Part shown: piece after piece, positions 31,602 to 42,261 of the stretch
Layout of the letters: each line of letters opens with the position of its first letter
Numbering within the stretch: position 1 is the stretch's first letter
Source of the DNA: Pseudomonadota bacterium
GTDB taxonomy: Bacteria > Pseudomonadota > Alphaproteobacteria > Sneathiellales > Sneathiellaceae
NCBI GenBank assembly: GCA_024743055.1
Contig: JANSXH010000012.1
Span: 1 to 64,000 of the forward strand
Direction of reading: 5' to 3'
Length of the DNA: 64,000 bases
Program-made: the position numbers and the translations under genes
Notes under the pieces: generated by a model
Told to the model about the DNA's origin: nothing
Seen by the model: only the letters and a program-made list of their open reading frames with translations
Databases searched by the model: none

Positions 31602-33092
31602 ATGCTGATGCCGAAGCCCGACCAGGAGGTTCTTGCTAAGCGCAGTTACCTAGTTGAGGAATTGCGCAAGATTGTAAAGGCAGAAGGCTCTGTTATAGAT
31701 GACACAGCCGGCTTACGAGCTTTTGAATGCGATGGGCTTAGCGCCTACCGGCAGCTACCGATGATTGCGGTCCTTCCGGAGACAGTCTCTGAAATCTCTG
31801 AAATATTGAAATTCTGTGCAGCAGAGAAGGTGAATGTGGTTCCGCGCGGTGCTGGAACATCTCTTTCAGGTGGCGCATTGCCTCTAGCCGACGGTGTACT
31901 GCTGGGTCTCGGCAAGTTCAATAAAATCCTGGAAGTTGACTATGACAATCGCTGCGTCGTCACTCAGCCCGGTGTGACCAACCTAGCCATTACCGATGCG
32001 GTGAAGGCCGACGGCTTTTATTATGCACCTGATCCATCCAGCCAGATCGCCTGTACCATTGGCGGAAATGTAGCCGAAAACTCCGGCGGGGTTCATTGCC
32101 TCAAATACGGCCTCACCACGAACAATCTCCTGGGCGTAGAGATGGTCACGATGGACGGAGAGGTTATTCGTTTGGGCGGCAAGCACCTGGACGCGGAGGG
32201 GTATGATTTACTCGGTGTAATTACAGGATCTGAAGGGCTACTCGCTGTGATCACTGAAGTCACGGTCAAAATCCTGAAAAGCCCGGAGCATGTCTCCGCC
32301 CAGCTAATCGGATTTCCCTCGAGTGAGCAGGCCGGCGACTGCGTTGGTAAAATCATCGGGGCTGGAATCATTCCAGCCGGTATGGAAATGATGGATCGCT
32401 ACGCTATCCATGCCGCTGAGGAATTCTGTCATGCCGGATATCCGCTGGATGTTGAAGCTTTGCTGATTGTCGAACTGGACGGCCCGAAGGTAGAGATTGA
32501 GTATTACACCCAGCAGATTGATGAGATCGCTAAGTCCTGCGGGGCTGTGGAAAGCCGGAGCAGCCAGAGCGAAGAAGAACGCATGACCTTTTGGGCTGGC
32601 CGCAAAGCGGCCTTTCCGGCGGTTGGCAGGATATCTCCGGACTATATGTGCATGGACGGCACTATACCGCGCAGTCAGTTGCCAAAGGTCCTGGCCCGGA
32701 TGAACGAGTTGTCCAAACATTACGGACTTCGGGTGGCGAATGTTTTTCATGCCGGCGACGGTAATTTGCATCCTTTGATCCTGTTTGATGCGAATATTCC
32801 AGGTGAGCTCGAAAAATGTGAGGCTTTCGGTGCCGATATCCTCAAGCTCTGTGTTGAAGTAGGTGGTGTGCTTACAGGTGAGCATGGGGTCGGCATTGAG
32901 AAAAGGGATCTGATGGGAGAAATGTTCACAGAAGAAGATCTCAAGCAGCAACAAAGATTGAAATGTGCCTTCGATCCTGACGGACGGCTCAATCCCGGAA
33001 AAGTTTTTCCGGTCCTTCATCGCTGTGCCGAGCTCGGCAAGATGCATGTTCATAACGGCGAACTTCCGTTCCCAGATATTCCCAGGTTCTAA
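31602..33092 (+). CDS. glcD: Glycolate oxidase subunit GlcD (FAD-linked oxidase)
   Basis: VVPRGAGTSLSGGALPLADGVLL, FHAGDGNLHPLILFD, GEHGVGIEKRD motifs; glcDEF order. Confidence 0.95.
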   Translation: MLMPKPDQEVLAKRSYLVEELRKIVKAEGSVIDDTAGLRAFECDGLSAYRQLPMIAVLPETVSEISEILKFCAAEKVNVVPRGAGTSLSGGALPLADGVLLGLGKFNKILEVDYDNRCVVTQPGVTNLAITDAVKADGFYYAPDPSSQIACTIGGNVAENSGGVHCLKYGLTTNNLLGVEMVTMDGEVIRLGGKHLDAEGYDLLGVITGSEGLLAVITEVTVKILKSPEHVSAQLIGFPSSEQAGDCVGKIIGAGIIPAGMEMMDRYAIHAAEEFCHAGYPLDVEALLIVELDGPKVEIEYYTQQIDEIAKSCGAVESRSSQSEEERMTFWAGRKAAFPAVGRISPDYMCMDGTIPRSQLPKVLARMNELSKHYGLRVANVFHAGDGNLHPLILFDANIPGELEKCEAFGADILKLCVEVGGVLTGEHGVGIEKRDLMGEMFTEEDLKQQQRLKCAFDPDGRLNPGKVFPVLHRCAELGKMHVHNGELPFPDIPRF

Positions 33093-33095
33093 CCC

Positions 33096-34334
33096 ATGAA
33101 ACATAGCCTTATTCAGTCTGAGGACCAGATCCAGGACGTTCTGGACTGGGCGTTGGCCGGAAATCACGGCCTGGCGGTTAGGGGTAACGGTTCAAAATCC
33201 TCCATTGGCCGTCCGATGGCGGTTGCAGCAGAGCTGGACCTTTCAGGTTTGTCAGGTGTTGAGTTATATGAGCCGGCGGAGCTGGTGATGAAAGCGAAAG
33301 CCGGTAGCAAGCTATCCGAAGTCAAAGCTATTTTGCTTCAGCAGGGCCAACAGCTTGCATTCGATCCTCCAGATTACGGCCCCTTATTGGGCGAAGACGC
33401 TGATCAGGGTACCCTTGGCGGTGTTTTCTCCTGCAATCTTTCGGGATCCAGTCGGGTCAAAGCAGGGGCGGCCAGGGATCATCTTCTCGGGGTCCAGGGC
33501 TATACCGGTCGGGGCCAGCCTTTTGTAACGGGCAGCCGGGTAATGAAGAATGTCACCGGATATGACCTGTGCAAGCTGGTTGCGGGCAGCTATGGAACCT
33601 TGGCTATTGCTACAAGCGTGACGTTCAAAGTACTGCCGAGGCCTGAAAAAACGCGAACGGTGCTTGTCTATGATCTTGATCCGGCAACTGCCGTCCGAGC
33701 TATGCGGGATGGTATTTCTTCCGTTCATGAAGTTTCCGCGGCGGCTTATTTGCCGCCCGGTATCGCTGCCACAAGCGATATTGACTATGCGGCCGGACCT
33801 GGGACATCAGTTTTATTGCTAAAAATCGAAGGGCCAGGACCGTCGGCTGAATTCAGATGCGAGGCAATTCAGTCCCTGATGTCTTCTTTTGGTAAGGTGG
33901 AGGAGTTGCATGGCCATAATTCGGAAAAGATCTGGAATTTTATTGGTAATGTAACCGCGTTCGTCGGTGGGGATGCACCTGTTTGGAAACTTTCTCTGCC
34001 ACCCTCAATGGCTTCGTCTGTCCTCAAAAAAATTATGGAGGAGCAGCCAGGCGCTGACTATTTCCTTGATTGGGCGGGAGGATTGGCTTGGGTCCGCCTG
34101 CCGGAAGGTCTTGAAGATGGCGGCGCCTCTCTTGTGCGTGGCGCTATCAGTGAAAATGGTCACGCGACTCTCATCCGGAGCAGTGAAACGTTGCGACATC
34201 GGATCGATCCGTTTCATCCTTTGGCTCCGGCAATTACCAAGATAAACCGGCGGATCAAGGACGGGTTTGATCCTCAGAATATTCTCAATCCGGGCCGGAT
34301 GTATTTGGATCAGGAAAAGGTTGGAAGCGACTGA
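33096..34334 (+). CDS. glcE: Glycolate oxidase subunit GlcE
   Basis: FAD-binding domain, LGVQGYTGRGQPFVTGSRVMKNVTGYDLCKLVAGSYGTL; synteny. Confidence 0.94.
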   Translation: MKHSLIQSEDQIQDVLDWALAGNHGLAVRGNGSKSSIGRPMAVAAELDLSGLSGVELYEPAELVMKAKAGSKLSEVKAILLQQGQQLAFDPPDYGPLLGEDADQGTLGGVFSCNLSGSSRVKAGAARDHLLGVQGYTGRGQPFVTGSRVMKNVTGYDLCKLVAGSYGTLAIATSVTFKVLPRPEKTRTVLVYDLDPATAVRAMRDGISSVHEVSAAAYLPPGIAATSDIDYAAGPGTSVLLLKIEGPGPSAEFRCEAIQSLMSSFGKVEELHGHNSEKIWNFIGNVTAFVGGDAPVWKLSLPPSMASSVLKKIMEEQPGADYFLDWAGGLAWVRLPEGLEDGGASLVRGAISENGHATLIRSSETLRHRIDPFHPLAPAITKINRRIKDGFDPQNILNPGRMYLDQEKVGSD

Positions 34335-34335
34335 T

Positions 34336-35622
34336 ATGAAAACAGAATTTTCGCTTGCCCAACTGGCGGATCCAAAATTTTCCCGCTCAAACGATATCCT
34401 TCGAAATTGCGTGCATTGCGGATTCTGTACTGCCACCTGCCCGACCTATACGGAACTTGGGGATGAGCGCGACAGTCCGCGTGGGCGCATCTATATGATC
34501 CAGCAGATGCTGGAGAGCGGTGAACCGGCGCCGAGTTCAACCGTCACCCATATTGATCGCTGTTTGTCTTGCCTGTCCTGCATGACCACCTGTCCTTCCG
34601 GTGTGCATTACATGCATCTGGTGGACCATGCCCGCCAATATATTGAGGAAACCCATACCCGTCCTCTTTTTGATCGGATGTTGAGGGGGGTGCTGGGAGT
34701 TATCCTGCCGCGTCCGAATTTGTTCCGGCTGGCGCTTGTCGGGGCACTATTGGCTCGGCCCTTGAAGCTGCTGACTACCGGTCGCATCCGGGCGATGCTG
34801 GAGATGGCGCCCTCTCGGCTGGAGCCGCCGTCCGCTCTCGATGGCATACCTGTTCATCCGGCAGAAACATCTAGGAAAAAACGAGTGGCGCTGATGACAG
34901 GATGCGCCCAGAAAGTGCTCGCTCCGGATATTAATGATGCAACAGTTCGGTTTCTCACCCGCCATGGAGTGGAAGTGGTGATTCCGAAACAGGCCGGTTG
35001 CTGCGGCGCCTTGCCGTTACATATGGGCAAAGAAGGCGGGGCGTTGGATCTGGCCCGGGAAAATGTCCTCGCCTGGTCGTCCGAGCTGGAAGGAGAGGGG
35101 TTGGATGCGATTATCATCAACACTTCTGGCTGCGGAACAACTGTTAAGGATTACGGACATTTATTTGAAGAAGATGATGTTCTTTCTGAAAAAGCAAAAG
35201 CGGTAGCAGGGCTGGCCTGCGATATCACCGAATTTGCTGTCACATTGGATCTGCAGAAGCGTGCTGAATTACCCTCCCTGAAAGTGGCCTATCATTCCGC
35301 CTGTTCCTTGCAACATGGCCAGAAAATCAAGCAGGAGCCGAAATCACTGCTCTCAGCCATGGATTTCAATGTCACAGACATTCCAGAATCTCATATCTGC
35401 TGCGGATCTGCTGGAACCTATAATCTCCTGCAGCCTGAGCTCTCTGGTAAACTTAAAAATCGCAAAGTGAAAAATATCGCTTCGACTAATCCTGATATCG
35501 TGGCGGCCGGGAATATCGGCTGTATGGCCCAGATCGCCTCCGGCATGGATCTGCCGGTTGTTCATACGGTTCAACTTTTGGATTGGGCAACTGGCGGTCC
35601 AAAACCCGATCAGCTTTCATAA
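34336..35622 (+). CDS. glcF: Glycolate oxidase iron-sulfur subunit GlcF
   Basis: CVHCGFCTATCPTY and CLSCLSCMTTCPSGV 4Fe-4S motifs; start MKTEFSLAQLAD. Confidence 0.95.
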   Translation: MKTEFSLAQLADPKFSRSNDILRNCVHCGFCTATCPTYTELGDERDSPRGRIYMIQQMLESGEPAPSSTVTHIDRCLSCLSCMTTCPSGVHYMHLVDHARQYIEETHTRPLFDRMLRGVLGVILPRPNLFRLALVGALLARPLKLLTTGRIRAMLEMAPSRLEPPSALDGIPVHPAETSRKKRVALMTGCAQKVLAPDINDATVRFLTRHGVEVVIPKQAGCCGALPLHMGKEGGALDLARENVLAWSSELEGEGLDAIIINTSGCGTTVKDYGHLFEEDDVLSEKAKAVAGLACDITEFAVTLDLQKRAELPSLKVAYHSACSLQHGQKIKQEPKSLLSAMDFNVTDIPESHICCGSAGTYNLLQPELSGKLKNRKVKNIASTNPDIVAAGNIGCMAQIASGMDLPVVHTVQLLDWATGGPKPDQLS

Positions 35623-35672
35623 GTTCCCGCTCACAAATTTGTGTGAGCCGCTCTCTTATCAAACTCCTTCAG

Positions 35673-36248
35673 ATGCCCTATATTTGGGGGATGAGAACGC
35701 TCTTACTTCGTTTGGCAGTTTTACTCACCTGTCTCGGCTGGTCTGCGACAGCCTCCGCGCGGCAGGACGATCCCCGCCTTGACGAATTGTTCGCCAACCT
35801 AGCCGCCACTGAAAACTACTCCGAAGCCAAAGCCATTGAAAAAAACATCTGGTCCATCTGGCTGGAATCCGGGAGCGATACCATTGATTTTCTGATGGTT
35901 CAGGGGATGCAATATATGGGGCAGGGCGCCTTCGGCAAGGCTCTGACGCTGTTCACCTCAGTCACCAAGATTGACCCGGAATATTCGGAAGCCTGGAACA
36001 AGCGGGCAACGGTGCTCTTTCTCATCGGAGAATTTGACGCGTCCATCGAAGATATCGGCCGCACCTTAGAACTGGAGCCCCGGCATTTTGGTGCTCTTGC
36101 AGGCCTGGGGCAGATCTATGATCGGCAGGAAATCGACGAAGGTGCATTGTCGGCCTTTGAAAAAGCCGTCAATATTAACCCGCATATGCGAACAGTAGCC
36201 GAGCGCTTGAAGCAGTTGCAAAAAGAACGGGACGACAAACGAATCTAA
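35673..36248 (+). CDS. Secreted/periplasmic tetratricopeptide repeat protein
   Basis: Signal-peptide-like N-terminus (MRTLLLRLAVLLTCLGWSATASA) and TPR repeats (AWNKRATVLFLIGEFDASIEDIGRTLELEP). Confidence 0.8.
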   Translation: MPYIWGMRTLLLRLAVLLTCLGWSATASARQDDPRLDELFANLAATENYSEAKAIEKNIWSIWLESGSDTIDFLMVQGMQYMGQGAFGKALTLFTSVTKIDPEYSEAWNKRATVLFLIGEFDASIEDIGRTLELEPRHFGALAGLGQIYDRQEIDEGALSAFEKAVNINPHMRTVAERLKQLQKERDDKRI

Positions 36249-36266
36249 GGGTGCAAATACTCGGTC

Positions 36267-37694
36267 CTAAATATCCTGATCGCCGACCCAGGCAATTCTC
36301 AAAATATTCGTCGACCCTGGTGTCCCAAACGGCACCCCAGCCATGATCACAACCTGATCCCCGGGACGCGCAAATCCTTCGGCAAAAGATATCTTGCAGG
36401 CCTTGGCCACCATATCGGCGAAATTCTCCGCATCCCGTGTATGTACACAATGCAGTCCCCAAACAAGAGCTAACCTCCGGGCGGTCTTAAGGGCAGGGGT
36501 TAGGGCAAGAACCGAAGTTTTTCCTCTCTCCCGAGCCGCCCTCAATGCGGTAGAGCCGGAGGTCGTATAGGTGACGATGGCGGATGCTGTGATGGTACGC
36601 GCGACTTGCGAAGCCGCGGCACTGATGGCGTCGGCGGTAGTTGCTTCGAGATGACCGTGATGGGCGTCGGTAACCTTGCGATAAGCAGGGTCTCTCTCAG
36701 TAACTTCGGCAATATCGTTCATCATGGTCACAGCTTCAATCGGATGATCCCCTGCAGCGCTTTCGGCGGACAGCATTACTGCATCCGTGCCATCGTAAAT
36801 GGCATTGGCGACGTCTGTAACTTCGGCCCGTGTTGGGACCGGAGAGCTGATCATGCTCTCCAGCATCTGGGTGGCAACAACCACCGGTTTGCCAGCCTCG
36901 CGGGCCTGTACAATAATCTTCTTCTGGATTGACGGCACTTCCTGGATCGGGATTTCGACACCGAGATCCCCCCGGGCCACCATGACTGCGTCCGCCAAGT
37001 CAATGATTTCCTCCAGCTGTTCGACAGCTGCCGGCTTTTCAATTTTAGCCATTACGGCCGCCCGTCCGGCCACAATTTTTTTAACTTCCGCTATATCTTC
37101 TGGTCGCTGGACAAAGCTTAACGCCACCCAATCAACCCCCAAGGACAGAGCAAAATCCAGATCTCGCCGGTCTTTGTCCGTTAGCGCACTTATCTTGACG
37201 ACGGCGTTGGGAATATTGACACCTTTGCGATCGGATAGCTTGCCTCCAACTGCGACCTCACAATCGACAAAGTCTTCACCTGCTTCGGTAACAGTCAATT
37301 GCAGTTTGCCGTCATCCAGAAGGAGGATGCTGCCTTTCTCCAAGGATTTCAGAACAGCTGGGTGCGGTAGGGATACACGCCCGCCATCACCAGCATCTTC
37401 GTTCAGATCCAGTCGGAACGGATCACCATTTTCGAGAAAAATCGGGCCTTCGGAAAAAGCACCGATGCGGATTTTTGGGCCCTGAAGATCAGCGAGAATA
37501 CCGATAGGGCGCCCCTGTTTTTCTTCCAAAGCCCGGATCTGATTGTAACGCTCTTCATGGTCACTATGATCGCCATGACTGAAGTTCAACCGAAACACAT
37601 CGGCCCCTGCCAGGTGAAGGGCCTCTATTGTTTCCGGCGCCGAACTTGTCGGCCCCAGGGTCGCGATCACCTTTGTATTTCTCAGTCGTCGCAT
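36267..37694 (-). CDS. pyk: Pyruvate kinase
   Basis: MRRLRNTKVIATLGPTSS, AVMVARGDLGVEIP, VVVATQMLESMI motifs. Confidence 0.97.
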   Translation of the reverse strand: MRRLRNTKVIATLGPTSSAPETIEALHLAGADVFRLNFSHGDHSDHEERYNQIRALEEKQGRPIGILADLQGPKIRIGAFSEGPIFLENGDPFRLDLNEDAGDGGRVSLPHPAVLKSLEKGSILLLDDGKLQLTVTEAGEDFVDCEVAVGGKLSDRKGVNIPNAVVKISALTDKDRRDLDFALSLGVDWVALSFVQRPEDIAEVKKIVAGRAAVMAKIEKPAAVEQLEEIIDLADAVMVARGDLGVEIPIQEVPSIQKKIIVQAREAGKPVVVATQMLESMISSPVPTRAEVTDVANAIYDGTDAVMLSAESAAGDHPIEAVTMMNDIAEVTERDPAYRKVTDAHHGHLEATTADAISAAASQVARTITASAIVTYTTSGSTALRAARERGKTSVLALTPALKTARRLALVWGLHCVHTRDAENFADMVAKACKISFAEGFARPGDQVVIMAGVPFGTPGSTNILRIAWVGDQDI

Positions 37695-37837
37695 ATGTTC
37701 TTACTCTCTTTACCTGGCTCAAATAACGTATACACCATACTAGCCACTAAAAACCGCCCTGTGCAGATTTATTGTGAATACAATGGGAGTTAGCATTTGG
37801 ATCAGGCTAATGAAAGTTAAATAAATTTGACTGTTAC

Positions 37838-38992
37838 TTAGATCTTTTCACCCCAAACTTCCCGGTTATTCTTTCTTAACACCTTGCGATGAGTTCGCAA
37901 CGTCAGGATATCTTCGAGGCCAGCCTCGGTCAGCAGTTGCTGAACAGACGCTTTTTGGGCCCCATCAACACCATCAAAGGCATCCTGTATGCGTTGCAGA
38001 AGAAATAAACGATAGGGGAGCACACCGACAGTCAGTTGATGGCCGCGCCAATCAAATTGACAGCTGCCGATCGCTCTCGCTTTTGGATCGCCGCCAACAA
38101 TGTCACCGGATTGCAGCTCAGGCTGAGCCGCAAGCCAGTCATTTGTGAAATTTGTAAAGGCACGGATTTCCGGCAGATAGTCTTCTGCGACTGTCCTGAA
38201 AAGGGCGATCAAGGTTGGTGGGATGTCATCCTCTGGCAACAGGGCTTCAGGCATATCGACAAATTCGGACATATCCGCCGTGTAGGAATTCATCCGCTCG
38301 GTCCAGCGAAAAACTGCCGGTGCAATCTGCTTCATTAGGGTGGCCGGGTAGGGATCCCGGCCCAGATGAGCAAAGAGGGCCGCGATAAGCCCATAATCAC
38401 CAATGGTCGGGATGCCTCCCAATAGGTATGGATGAAGCGTGAAATGGACATTGAGTTGCTTGAGAAAGCTCTCATAGGCCGTTTCAATATCCGGAATGGT
38501 CTCCGCCGTCACGCCGAACATCACAGCGGCACCGCGCATTCGGCTCGTAGATTTCACCACTATTTCCTGCCTTTCTTCCTTCGATAGGTTTGGAAGACGA
38601 AACAGACCGAACTGGTCTTCGATAAATTCCTTGTTCGTTTCATCGAAATTCCAGCGGTAATGCATGGCGGGCCGAAGAAGGCCTTCACCGCCAAAAAGTT
38701 CAAAAATTAAGGAGGTGATCAATTGGCGTCCGGTCTTTGGATAGGCTGAAATCCGGGCCTTTCCCGCATTTTCAAACCAATCAATGATGTCCGTGCCGTC
38801 TTGAATCAACTCCCCATCCGGTGTTTTCAGAACGGGAATAATCCATCGGCCGATCTTCGGCATTACCTCTTTTTCATAGTCGGGATGTCCTGCGGTCACT
38901 TCCTGAAAGTCAATTCTTTGTTTGATGAGATAGGACCGCGCTTTCCCTGAATAAAGAGAATGGGGCATGGCATAGAGTGTAAAGGGCGTCAT
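37838..38992 (-). CDS. Glutathione S-transferase family protein
   Basis: N-terminal thioredoxin-like YAMPHSLYSGKARSYLIKQRIDFQEV...IPVLKTPDGELIQDGTDIIDW. Confidence 0.8.
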   Translation of the reverse strand: MTPFTLYAMPHSLYSGKARSYLIKQRIDFQEVTAGHPDYEKEVMPKIGRWIIPVLKTPDGELIQDGTDIIDWFENAGKARISAYPKTGRQLITSLIFELFGGEGLLRPAMHYRWNFDETNKEFIEDQFGLFRLPNLSKEERQEIVVKSTSRMRGAAVMFGVTAETIPDIETAYESFLKQLNVHFTLHPYLLGGIPTIGDYGLIAALFAHLGRDPYPATLMKQIAPAVFRWTERMNSYTADMSEFVDMPEALLPEDDIPPTLIALFRTVAEDYLPEIRAFTNFTNDWLAAQPELQSGDIVGGDPKARAIGSCQFDWRGHQLTVGVLPYRLFLLQRIQDAFDGVDGAQKASVQQLLTEAGLEDILTLRTHRKVLRKNNREVWGEKI

Positions 38993-39186
38993 TGGAAGGT
39001 CCGTAGCAGTGCGAAGGGAATGTTCTTGTTATTTTCGGAAAGCATATCTTCGGCATTTCAGAAAGTCCACGTTGCCCTTCTCACAATGTAGACATCTTAG
39101 GTTTATCAGGCTCAGAAAATAGTGTCAGTTTTGAAGGAACTGGGATATTGTCTCCGACCGGAATTACAAACTTTATTTATTGCCCT

Positions 39187-39966
39187 ATGCCTGACCAAAA
39201 CTTTCCCACATTTGACGTACAACATGCCGATAGCCCGAACAGGCTTTTATTTACCGTTGACCATGCGAGCCGTCACATTCCTGAGGAATATGACAATCTT
39301 GGCCTGACGGATATCTCTGTCCTGCATCGACACATTGCTTGGGACATTGGTATCGAAGATGTGACGCGCCGTTTGTCGGATAAGCTCCAGGGCACGGCTA
39401 TCTATGCCAGATTTTCCAGGCTGCTTCTCGATGCCAACCGGTATCCCACAGATAACGCCTTGATACCTGAGATGAGCGATGGCATCGAAGTTCCTGCGAA
39501 TAAAGGAATAACTTTAAATGATCGGGAACAGCGGATAGAAAAGTATTTTCATCCTTATCACAGCGCCATCACGGGTTTGCTTGATGAAAAGATTGCTCAA
39601 CATCAGGAGCCGCTTTTGATCTCAATGCATAGCTTTACCCCGGTGATGAATGATTTCGAGCGTCCCTGGCATATTGGGATTCTATGGGATCAGGATGATC
39701 GGATCGCGGCGCCAATGCTGGAATTTTTGCGTCAAAACAGTTCGTTGGTGGTTGGCGATAATGAGCCATATTCTGCCCGTGACCCTTTGGGATACACTAT
39801 GTCGGCTCATGGTACGGACCGCAATGTCCCGCATGTGGCCATTGAAATTCGCCAGGATCTGATCGATACCCATCAAGGAGCTGAGAAATGGGCCTGTATC
39901 ATGGCGGATGTCGTTTCTCATGTGATGGGGTTGAGCACTTTGCCTAAAACGGGAACTACCGTATAA
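39187..39966 (+). CDS. N-formylglutamate amidohydrolase family protein
   Basis: LLFTVDHASRHIPEEY, HIAWDIGIEDVTRRL, ISMHSFTPVM, VAIEIRQDLI motifs; start MPDQNF. Confidence 0.88.
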   Translation: MPDQNFPTFDVQHADSPNRLLFTVDHASRHIPEEYDNLGLTDISVLHRHIAWDIGIEDVTRRLSDKLQGTAIYARFSRLLLDANRYPTDNALIPEMSDGIEVPANKGITLNDREQRIEKYFHPYHSAITGLLDEKIAQHQEPLLISMHSFTPVMNDFERPWHIGILWDQDDRIAAPMLEFLRQNSSLVVGDNEPYSARDPLGYTMSAHGTDRNVPHVAIEIRQDLIDTHQGAEKWACIMADVVSHVMGLSTLPKTGTTV

Positions 39967-40004
39967 ATGAGTGGCAGGGTGAGTGCGACAGGGGGAAGAT
40001 AACA

Positions 40005-41147
40005 ATGAGTTTGCAAGAGCCGAGTTTTACCATTGGCATTGAAGAAGAATATCTTCTCGTCGATTTGGAGACCCGGGAGCTGGCGCAAGAGCCCTCCGAT
40101 GATATCTTGAGCGAATGCCAAAAACGTCTCCCCGATCATATCGTTACGCCTGAATTCCTTCGCTCCCAACTCGAAATTGGCACGCGGGTTTGCAAAAATA
40201 TCAGTGAAGCCCGAGAGGCGCTGCAAGAGTTACGCGGTACTGTATCTGAAGTAGCTCAAAAGAAGGGTCTGGGGCTTATGGCGTCGTCAGTCCATCCTTT
40301 TGCCGATTGGCATGGTCTGAAGCACACGCCGAAGGAGCGATACGACATCATTGCCCGGGATATGCAGGCGACGGTGAGGCGTATGATGATCTGCGGCATG
40401 CATGTCCATTGCGCCATCGAGGATCAGGAGCTGCGCATTGACCTGATGAACCAGGCCACATATTTTCTGCCACATCTTCTAGCCCTTAGTACGTCCTCCC
40501 CCTTCTGGCGCGGTGAAGAGAGCGGGTTAAAGTCCTATCGGGTCACAGTTTTTGACGCGTTGCCGCGTACCGGCCTGCCAGACCGTTTCGAAAGTTTTGG
40601 TGAGTTTGAGCGACTTGTTGATACGATGGTGGAAGCCAATGCCATTGAAGACGGTTCGAAGTTATGGTGGGATTTGCGTCCTTCGTCCAAATATCCGACC
40701 CTTGAAATGCGCCTGACGGATGTCTGTCCGTTACTTGAGGACAGTCTGACGATTGCGGCTCTGTTTTCCTGTGTGCTCAGGATGCTGTATCGGCTGCGTC
40801 GCAATAACCAGAGGTGGCGGATTTATCCGCAGACTCTGGTCGAAGAAAATCGCTGGATCGGCCAGCGATTTGGGGTTGATGGAAAGCTTGTAGATTTTGG
40901 AATCCCAGCACCTGTGCCAATGGCGGAGCTGATTGACGAAATTATTGGTCTGACAGCGGAGGACGCAGAATTTTTAGGGTGTGAAAAAGAAGTCCAGCAT
41001 GCGCGCGAGATTGTCCGCCGGGGAACTTCCGCCGATCGGCAATTGGCTCTTTACAGAGATTGCGTTGGCAAGGGGGAAAAGCCCAAGGACGCCTTAGTGA
41101 AAGTTGTTGACCAGGTCTTGAAAGAAACGGTCTCTGGCATAAACTAG
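40005..41147 (+). CDS. YbdK-type carboxylate-amine ligase (glutamate-cysteine ligase family 2)
   Basis: FTIGIEEEYLLVD, CGMHVHCAIED, PTLEMRLTDVCP motifs. Confidence 0.9.
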   Translation: MSLQEPSFTIGIEEEYLLVDLETRELAQEPSDDILSECQKRLPDHIVTPEFLRSQLEIGTRVCKNISEAREALQELRGTVSEVAQKKGLGLMASSVHPFADWHGLKHTPKERYDIIARDMQATVRRMMICGMHVHCAIEDQELRIDLMNQATYFLPHLLALSTSSPFWRGEESGLKSYRVTVFDALPRTGLPDRFESFGEFERLVDTMVEANAIEDGSKLWWDLRPSSKYPTLEMRLTDVCPLLEDSLTIAALFSCVLRMLYRLRRNNQRWRIYPQTLVEENRWIGQRFGVDGKLVDFGIPAPVPMAELIDEIIGLTAEDAEFLGCEKEVQHAREIVRRGTSADRQLALYRDCVGKGEKPKDALVKVVDQVLKETVSGIN

Positions 41148-41175
41148 TAGATAGGATAGAGAAAAGAGGCACAAA

Positions 41176-41472
41176 ATGACTGATCAGGAAACGTTAGAGC
41201 TTGAGGCTGCCGCCTTCCGCCGGTTGCGGGACCATTTACGCAACCGCACCGATGTCCAAAATATTGATTTAATGAACCTTTCCGGCTTTTGCCGTAACTG
41301 CTTGTCCAATTGGTATATGGAAGCGGCTGCCGAGAAAGGCATTGAGATGGATAAGCTGGAAGCGCGCGAAATCGTTTATGGCATGCCTTTTCCGGAATGG
41401 AAAAGCAAATATCAGACCGAAGCAACGGCGGAACAGAAGGCGGCGTTCGAGGTTAACAAGCCGGATCACTAG
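41176..41472 (+). CDS. DUF1244 family protein
   Basis: FRRLRDHLRNRTDVQNIDLMNLSGFCRNCLSNWYMEAA. Confidence 0.88.
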   Translation: MTDQETLELEAAAFRRLRDHLRNRTDVQNIDLMNLSGFCRNCLSNWYMEAAAEKGIEMDKLEAREIVYGMPFPEWKSKYQTEATAEQKAAFEVNKPDH

Positions 41473-41592
41473 GGCGACAAAAACAGACGATTTTTTTTAT
41501 TCTAGGCATGTACGTGCTGATCAGAATAATGCTACAAACCGGTTCCGGCAGGTGGCCGGGTAATCAGATTACTTCAGGATGAGGATTTCAGC

Positions 41593-41895
41593 ATGGCTGA
41601 CATTGGCGGTGTCGCAGCGGATCATTTGCGGTCTTATATTGAGCGGATTGAACGCTTGGAAGAAGAAAAAAAGGGACTGGCGGACGATATCAAGGAGATA
41701 TTTGCTGAGGCCAAGGGAACCGGCTTTGATGTCAAGGCAATGCGGGCCGTTCTAAGGTTACGCAAGATGGATAAGGCCGATTATCAGGAACAGGAATATA
41801 TGATCGACCTGTATAAGCATGCGCTTGGCATGGCCGATGAGGGCGCCGCGAATGACGATGGGGAGGAAGATCAGCCCGGAGCTGCTTCTTTCTAA
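41593..41895 (+). CDS. DUF2312 / GapR-like DNA-binding protein
   Basis: DHLRSYIERIERLEEEKKGLADDIKEIFAEAKGTGFDVKAMRAVLRLRKMD. Confidence 0.9.
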   Translation: MADIGGVAADHLRSYIERIERLEEEKKGLADDIKEIFAEAKGTGFDVKAMRAVLRLRKMDKADYQEQEYMIDLYKHALGMADEGAANDDGEEDQPGAASF

Positions 41896-41997
41896 CATCT
41901 CCCAGGGCTAACTAGTCCCTTGTATTTGTCGATACAATAATTAAGTGCAGATGAGTTATTGATACTTTCTTTAAAGTAGCGTTTCAGGGCGCCGAAT

Positions 41998-42249
41998 ATG
42001 AAGGAATTCTCTGCAGATGCTGCTGGATTTGCAGCGCTGACCCTATCGGAACTTATCTTGCAGCAATGCGTGATCAAGGGGCTGTTCACCCGCGCTGAGG
42101 CGCGGGAGCTCCTGGAAACTGCCTGTCAGAGGCACGAGGAAAACGCTGAGGGAGCTGATGAGAAAATCGCCCTGAATACCGAGGCGGCCTTTCTTTTGCG
42201 GTCTATGGGACGGGGGTTGAAGCCATTGCTCGCTGATCCAGAGGCCTGA
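41998..42249 (+). CDS. Hypothetical protein
   Basis: Intact 83-aa frame in a gap between annotated genes. Confidence 0.5.
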   Translation: MKEFSADAAGFAALTLSELILQQCVIKGLFTRAEARELLETACQRHEENAEGADEKIALNTEAAFLLRSMGRGLKPLLADPEA

Positions 42250-42261
42250 ATCCGCAATTTT

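Noticed and set aside
36799-37485. 228-aa plus-strand ORF opposite pyk
   Set aside because: Ser/Thr-rich shadow frame of the pyruvate kinase gene.
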